A stretch of DNA of 39,749 bases from Alphaproteobacteria bacterium (GTDB lineage Bacteria; Pseudomonadota; Alphaproteobacteria; UBA3830): positions 1-39,749 of the forward strand of contig BNWE01000004.1 of the NCBI GenBank assembly GCA_025998595.1, given 5' to 3'. Shown here in pieces: positions 35,208 to 39,749 of the stretch. Numbering within the stretch: position 1 is the first letter of the stretch; every line of letters starts with the position of its first letter. A program made the translations under genes and the position numbers. The notes beneath the pieces are model-generated. The model worked only from the letters and a program-made list of their open reading frames with translations. It searched no databases and was not told the DNA's origin.

Positions 35208-35410
35208 GAAATAAAAATGAACAAGAATGATTCCGGAACTCGAAAACAAAAAATTGACTTTCAAGAAAGGCGCTTCTTTGACAATACCCCTGTTGCGAAA
35301 CCGACTATGTTGGCCACCCATTTAGAAACGAAGTGCATCAATGGGCGAGGTCTATATATTGGCATTGTCCATTCAAGAAACAAAAAAGTTTACTTTTTCC
35401 GAAAAATAAC

Positions 35411-35439
35411 TTGCAAGTGTAATAAAATATGTGTATAAT
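35411..35439 (+). promoter_or_regulatory. Promoter of the kinase-fold gene
   Basis: TTGCAA (35411-35416), 17-bp spacer, perfect TATAAT (35434-35439), 45 bp ahead of ATG 35484. Confidence 0.65.
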
Positions 35440-35483
35440 GCATATTGTGATCTAGTTATACAGTAAAACAAAGAGAGGAAAGT

Positions 35484-37169
35484 ATGAAGAAAATTTTACT
35501 GACAGGCCTGTTGGCGTGTTTCGCACATGATGGTTGTAATGCTTCCATAAATGCAGATATTGAATCGGAGAGTAATGAAAGCTCAACTGCATTGGAAACT
35601 CCCGCTCAGAAATTTGCTGCCGCGCAGGATGCTGCCAAAGCAAAGAGTACCGTTTCGCAAAGAGTTGCTGACGAGCGGACATTTCAAGAACTGCTAATAC
35701 AGCAAGAGCAGGAATTAAAGAATGAGTTTATTGGCGGCATCAAAATCGTCAAAAAAGACACGGTCACGACAACAAAGCCAGTCAGAATGCCATCCGTTGT
35801 TAGAAGACCAGTCAGCGAATTGGCAGTTCGCATTTTTACAGCCAAGTGCTTTAAAAAACACGCAACAAGTGTCGAAGAAGAAAAAGTTGTCGATGGCGGA
35901 GAGTATAATCTACGCTTGAGACGAGATGGCGCACCGCAGGTTTTTAAAGTAATAGTTGATGGTAAAAAATACGTCGTAAGAACTGTTGCGCCTATGGTAG
36001 ACGAAGACACTGGAAATCCGCTTCGTTGTTACTTTAATGACGAAAGAGTGGCGCATCTAAGAACCACTCAAAAAGAACTAGAGCATCTGGAATTAGGCGT
36101 CAGTTTGATTGAACCATTAAACTTTGCCGTATATGATCTTGATCAACATGAAATAAGAGTGGTGAATTCGCTAAAAGAGATTAAAAAAGGCGAAGTTCAG
36201 ATGTGTTTAATGCGATCAGCCGAAGGGATTAGTTTAAAAGATGTGTTTGACGACGATATGGTGAAAATAGCTCAAATCATACAAAGACTCGTTAATGGTG
36301 AACCATTTGATGAAGGTATGAAAACAACTATGAAAGCATCTTTTGATAGGGGATATTTAGTTGGAAAAGCACTAGCCAACCTTCATAAGATAGGGTACGA
36401 GGGAGCAGGAAGGTCATCAACAGTCCACGGAGATACAACCGAAAGGAACGTGTATATTAATAATAAAGAGGTGATATTTATAGATACTGACAGGTTTGGT
36501 GGAGATGATGCTTTTAGCAACAAACACTCCATTGACTACGAAATAAGATCATTGCTGTGCACAAGATATCCAGCCGAAGCACTTACTCAGGTTGGCGACA
36601 ATTGTATTGCCGGACTGTCGAATAAGCACAAAGCATATCTTGAAGCATACCCCAATTACATCTATCGTTTAACAACAGGATTACGATATGGCGCTCATTC
36701 GCCATGTATAATCAACTCTTCTCCACCTACCGTAGCTTCACCATATGGCGTACCTTTTACTGTTGGTTTCTTAAATGGATACAAAAGCACATTTCCCGAA
36801 ACAATACCTGATTTTCAAGCAAAAAGGTTGTTAAGTGAACAAGAGTACGGAGTATCGACGTTGGATTATCATACGAAGTATATGATATACAATATCTTTT
36901 ACAGAAGCTATGGTAGCGATGTGCTTTTGGATACGCAGGGGAGAAACGCATCCCTCAGATATCAATACAAAATCTTGTGCGATAGCTTGGCGACAGCAAT
37001 GGGACTCTGGGGAGAGAATGTAAATTTCGAGATATTTGCAAGAGTTATGACGATCCTTCATACAAGAGATCTGCTTAAATTTCCAGGTTGGAAAAGCCGG
37101 ATTCCAAACTCGAACACGTTTGACGTTGAGATGGCACTACACAGACTCCTCCCTCCAGGCAAATTTTAG
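35484..37169 (+). CDS. Exported protein with kinase-like (APH-type) fold
   Basis: 561 aa. Start ATG 35484 has SD GAGAGGAAAG. Leader MKKILLTGLLACFAHDGCNA suggests Sec export. Residues about 141-170 have strand-rich sequence (YNLRLRRDGAPQVFKVIVDG, KKYVVRTVAP), consistent with an ATP-binding N-lobe that has Arg in the place of the usual Lys, as in some APH-like kinases. The catalytic loop VHGDTTERN gives H315, D317 and N322 (HGDxxxxN), and VIFIDTDRFGG gives the metal Asp (D334/D336). This is the pattern of aminoglycoside/choline kinase folds. Residues about 340-561 are extra and unassigned. The substrate is unknown; an exported kinase implies action outside the bacterial cytosol. Confidence 0.75.
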   Translation: MKKILLTGLLACFAHDGCNASINADIESESNESSTALETPAQKFAAAQDAAKAKSTVSQRVADERTFQELLIQQEQELKNEFIGGIKIVKKDTVTTTKPVRMPSVVRRPVSELAVRIFTAKCFKKHATSVEEEKVVDGGEYNLRLRRDGAPQVFKVIVDGKKYVVRTVAPMVDEDTGNPLRCYFNDERVAHLRTTQKELEHLELGVSLIEPLNFAVYDLDQHEIRVVNSLKEIKKGEVQMCLMRSAEGISLKDVFDDDMVKIAQIIQRLVNGEPFDEGMKTTMKASFDRGYLVGKALANLHKIGYEGAGRSSTVHGDTTERNVYINNKEVIFIDTDRFGGDDAFSNKHSIDYEIRSLLCTRYPAEALTQVGDNCIAGLSNKHKAYLEAYPNYIYRLTTGLRYGAHSPCIINSSPPTVASPYGVPFTVGFLNGYKSTFPETIPDFQAKRLLSEQEYGVSTLDYHTKYMIYNIFYRSYGSDVLLDTQGRNASLRYQYKILCDSLATAMGLWGENVNFEIFARVMTILHTRDLLKFPGWKSRIPNSNTFDVEMALHRLLPPGKF

Positions 37170-37393
37170 TGAGAGCTTATTTCTCTTAAAGTTTTTGTAC
37201 TGCACTTCGGGCGATCTCATTACTGGGGTCGTCCAATCCACAATAGAACTGTTGCGAAACCAACTTATATCCGAGGATTTTTTAAGCCAATGTGACGTTG
37301 GATCCAATAACAGTGAAACGCGTGTGCTGCAAGCACCAACGACAAAAAGGCTCAACAGAGGAAGATTGCGCAACAAGTCTAATTGATGCTGAG
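37170..37393. other. Gap with palindromic element copy and flanking repeat
   Basis: Positions 37287-37310 match, in reverse, the ligA palindromic element (23 of 24 bases against 12374-12397). CTGTTGCGAAACC near 37250 matches the copy at about 35290. No gene is supported here. Confidence 0.65.
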
Positions 37394-37846
37394 TTATGCT
37401 ACCTTAGGAAGCTCATAGTGGATCATTCGATTGTTATCTTCTGTTATGGAAAATCTGATTTTAATTCTGTTGGTCGGAAGATAGTTATCGATAATTTCCG
37501 GCCATTCTATGATCGTTATGCAATTTTGAAAAGCTTCTTCCAGTCCAAGCTCATTGAATTCGTCGGAAGATTTGATTCTATAGCAGTCGACGTGCCATAT
37601 CTCCGCAAGATTACACTCATATGTTTGAATAATGTTAAACGTTGGACTTGATATATCTGATATATCTGGATTGAGACTCTGCATTAAAAACTTTGCAAAA
37701 GTTGTTTTCCCATATCCAAGATCTCCGCAGATACTAAAACACATTCCCTTTTTTGCAAATTTAGAAAGCGATTGGGCGATTTGCTTTGTATCCTCTTCCG
37801 AAAAAGATAAAAACGTTCCAGACGTATCTTTTTTATTTACTACCAC
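37394..37846 (-). CDS. tsaE: tRNA threonylcarbamoyladenosine biosynthesis ATPase
   Basis: 150 aa. TsaE is the ATPase that drives turnover of the TsaB-TsaD complex making t6A37 of ANN-decoding tRNAs. Walker A GDLGYGKTTFAKFLM, the switch SPTFNIIQTYE and the WHVDCYRIKSSDEF and IIEWPE motifs are all typical. The start is GTG 37846, inside the end of comM (7-nt overlap), with AGGAG 6 nt upstream, so translation is probably coupled to comM. Confidence 0.95.
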   Translation of the reverse strand: MVVNKKDTSGTFLSFSEEDTKQIAQSLSKFAKKGMCFSICGDLGYGKTTFAKFLMQSLNPDISDISSPTFNIIQTYECNLAEIWHVDCYRIKSSDEFNELGLEEAFQNCITIIEWPEIIDNYLPTNRIKIRFSITEDNNRMIHYELPKVA

Positions 37847-39351
37847 TCTATTCTCCTGTAGCTCATGGATTCATACACATGATCCGATTGGATACAATCA
37901 CATTGTTCCAAATCAGCCAATGTTCTAGCTAGTTTCAGAACTCGATAATAACCTCGAGCAGAAATCCTAGCCTTATCAACACACTTATATAATATTTCTT
38001 GGGCATTTTCAACAATATACTTCTCCAATTCTTGCCCATCGGCTTCCGCATTCGTTTTTATTGGCATGCCTTCATATCTGTTTGCTTGGATGTCTCGGGC
38101 AGACATCACGCGTTTCCTTATGGCCGAAGACGATTCTATGTCCTCTTTCGACTGGGCGAAATCCGAGATTTTAACGTCCGGAACATCGAGAAAAATATCT
38201 ATTCTGTCCAAAAGAGGACCGGAAATTTTTCTCAGGTAGTCTTTTCCGCATTTTGGAGCTTGATTGCATTCTTTGCCGCTAACGCCGAGATATCCGCAAC
38301 GACATGGATTCATAGCGGCAATCAACTGTATGCGAGCCGGATAGGTGATGTGATTATTTGCTCTGGAAATGGTGACTTTTCCGGTTTCCAGCGGTTGTCT
38401 GAGAGATTCAAGCGTAGCTCGGGAAAACTCTGGAAGTTCGTCGAGAAATAATACGCCACGATGAGCCAGCGAAATCTCTCCGGGCTTTGCGTGCATTCCA
38501 CCGCCCACAATCGACGCCAGAGACGCCGAATGGTGGGGAGATCGATACGGTCTCTCGCTCACCAGTCCAGTTTCAGATATTTGTCCGGCAAGACTGTGGA
38601 TCATGGTGACTTCCAGCGCTTCTTCCGACGAGAACGGCGGAAGAATTCCCGGTACCCGCGATGCTATCAGTGATTTTCCCACTCCCGGAGGCCCCAGCAT
38701 CAGCACATTGTGTCCACCGGCGGCGGCAATTTCCATAGCGCGTTTGGCGACCATCTGTCCTTTTATGTCACTCATGCATCCGTAATTTGTTACTCCGGAG
38801 GTTCTGTCCACATCATTATTCAGGGTAATTTTCGGAAGAATTTGCTCCCCATTGAAATGATTGATCATGGACAACAGGCTACGTGGGGCCAATATGGAGC
38901 TTTCTCCGGACCAGGCTGCTTCCTGCGCGCATTCTTCCGGACATACGATGATTTTATCGTTTGATTTCGCCCAAATCGCTGCCGGCAGTATTCCGGGAAC
39001 CCTGGAAATATTACCATTGAGGGACAATTCCCCCAGAGCAACCACATTGCATATGTCGTCCTGGGATATTATGCCCATCGCCGCCAACAGAGCCAGAGCT
39101 ATGGGCAAGTCATAGTGACTTCCCTCCTTCTGAACGTCTGCCGGAGCTAAATTGACCGTAATCCTCTTGGATGGCAGAGAAATCCCCATGGAATACAGGC
39201 ATGCTCGAATCCTCTCGCGGGACTCGGCAACGGTCTTGTCCGGAAGACCAACAATCATGAACGCCGGAAGTCCGCTCAGCATCTGTATCTGAACATCTAT
39301 TCCTATCGTCGATATTCCCAAAAAAGAAACCGTTTTTATGCTAGCGTGCAC
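37840..39351 (-). CDS. comM: YifB/ComM-family AAA+ helicase
   Basis: 503 aa. ComM is a hexameric helicase that extends branch migration during integration of transformed DNA. N-terminal Lon-protease-like domain (VGLPDKTVAESRERIRACL, ITVNLAPADVQKEGSHYDLPI), then AAA+ domain with Walker A GPPGVGKSLIA, sensor and Walker B HRGVLFLDELPEF, Arg-finger region and a zinc-like CRCGYLG...C...C cluster, then a C-terminal Mg-chelatase-like end. GTG 39351 shares one base with the stop of the upstream BON gene. Length is normal. Confidence 0.95.
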   Translation of the reverse strand: MHASIKTVSFLGISTIGIDVQIQMLSGLPAFMIVGLPDKTVAESRERIRACLYSMGISLPSKRITVNLAPADVQKEGSHYDLPIALALLAAMGIISQDDICNVVALGELSLNGNISRVPGILPAAIWAKSNDKIIVCPEECAQEAAWSGESSILAPRSLLSMINHFNGEQILPKITLNNDVDRTSGVTNYGCMSDIKGQMVAKRAMEIAAAGGHNVLMLGPPGVGKSLIASRVPGILPPFSSEEALEVTMIHSLAGQISETGLVSERPYRSPHHSASLASIVGGGMHAKPGEISLAHRGVLFLDELPEFSRATLESLRQPLETGKVTISRANNHITYPARIQLIAAMNPCRCGYLGVSGKECNQAPKCGKDYLRKISGPLLDRIDIFLDVPDVKISDFAQSKEDIESSSAIRKRVMSARDIQANRYEGMPIKTNAEADGQELEKYIVENAQEILYKCVDKARISARGYYRVLKLARTLADLEQCDCIQSDHVYESMSYRRIEW

Positions 39352-39749
39352 TACTTTTCCCTATTTTTTTTGTTTATTTTCACATACGCGACGACTTTCT
39401 CAACTCCGGAAGTTGTACGAGCATGATTCAATACGACGTCTCTCTCGTAGCTGCTTTGGGCAGTCCCACATATGTAGACAATGCCCTTCACCGTCGTGAC
39501 ATCATAGTTTAGAGACTGCACATTACCATCAAAAGCCAAAGATGATTTGATTCTGGAAGTTATGCTGGAATCAATGGCCAGATTCTTCGCCGTTGGCCTA
39601 CTTTGTACTTTGGTTTCGTCGAAAATCTCCGCTATCCCATCTATGCTTCTTATCAAACTCATCGCTTCTTTCCGCTGCGCTTCATTCTTCATGTACCCTA
39701 TTACAACGACCATGCCGTGCTTAACGGACAGCTCCACTCTATCCAAAAT
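39351..39749 (-). CDS. BON-domain protein, 5' end beyond the window
   Basis: At least 132 codons, open to the window edge. It shows the end of a first BON domain (VELSVKHGMVVVIGYMKN, IRSIDGIAEIFDETKV) and a full second BON domain (IDSSITSRIKSSLAF, VKGIVYICGTAQSSYERD, SGVEKVVAYVKI). Such OsmY-type proteins are usually periplasmic or outer-membrane lipoproteins; the signal part is not visible. Its stop overlaps the comM start by one base, so BON-comM-tsaE form an operon. Confidence 0.88.
   Translation of the reverse strand: MLDRVELSVKHGMVVVIGYMKNEAQRKEAMSLIRSIDGIAEIFDETKVQSRPTAKNLAIDSSITSRIKSSLAFDGNVQSLNYDVTTVKGIVYICGTAQSSYERDVVLNHARTTSGVEKVVAYVKINKKNREK

Larger units (their letters stand above)
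35137..35483. other. Divergent promoter region between MORN and kinase-fold genes
   Basis: Left: MORN promoter (35179-35207). Right: kinase promoter (35411-35439). Between them about 200 bp hold no supported gene. CTGTTGCGAAACC at about 35290 recurs at about 37250, on the other side of the kinase gene. Confidence 0.6.

Noticed and set aside
35217..35438. 73-codon plus-strand frame in the divergent promoter region
   Set aside because: It overlaps the kinase gene promoter, has no SD and no recognisable features.

Overview
The window looks like a chromosome segment of a low-to-moderate GC alphaproteobacterium living inside or attached to a eukaryotic host, probably Holosporales- or Rickettsiales-like. 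I base this on an alphaproteobacterial type GyrA, a DksA with the alphaproteobacterial one-cysteine zinc-finger remnant, an LdtR-like MarR regulator, and many Sec-exported, serine-rich, MORN-repeat and enzyme-bearing proteins set singly between housekeeping genes. The genus cannot be fixed from the sequence. TGA is an ordinary stop codon here (gyrA, dksA, lepB).

Layout. 1-3536: remnant of an IS110-type transposase, then ssb and gyrA. 3537-11769: an accessory block holding a frameshifted small exported protein, two displaced pieces of a gyrA 3' end, a poly-serine exported protein with an NLS-like basic cluster, a 952-aa exported protein with a possible phosphothreonine-lyase (OspF/SpvC/LanL-like) domain, a YwqK-like protein with an in-frame UGA, a MORN-repeat protein and a small lipoprotein. 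11854-16364: ligA, which carries palindromic repeats inside its reading frame, and glnN (type III glutamine synthetase). 16666-20183: an LdtR-like MarR regulator, rpmI-rplT, dksA, lepB and rnc. 20219-24376: a giant exported helical-repeat protein with a 468-bp internal tandem duplication. 24569-28351: dnaQ, divergent from an operon encoding a response regulator/PP2C phosphatase, an anti-sigma-type kinase, a STAS antagonist and a patatin phospholipase. 28679-37169: a second accessory block with an exported protein carrying 126-bp repeats, a small exported helical protein, MORN - zinc metalloprotease - MORN on the minus strand, and an exported kinase-fold (APH-like) protein. 37394-39749: tsaE, comM and a BON-domain gene, overlapping and reading leftward off the window edge.

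How it fits together. The housekeeping genes cover replication and repair (ssb, gyrA, ligA, dnaQ), translation and RNA processing (rpmI, rplT, rnc, tsaE), export (lepB) and nitrogen assimilation (glnN). The accessory genes share a theme: almost all begin with a signal peptide and an SD of the GGAG type, and several are paralogues. Three MORN genes share one promoter architecture (TTGAYT, 17-bp spacer, TARACT) and related 5' leaders. A terminator hairpin with the same flanks recurs at three places. I read these as a family of co-controlled surface or effector cassettes spread by duplication.

The most unusual signals are: (1) an RPE-like palindromic repeat family living inside ligA and in nearby and distant intergenic DNA; (2) a second gyrA 3' end whose differences are mostly synonymous, displaced 2.9 kb by the poly-Ser gene; (3) the possible lyase, kinase and protease enzymes in exported proteins; (4) the in-frame UGA followed by 48 plausible codons.
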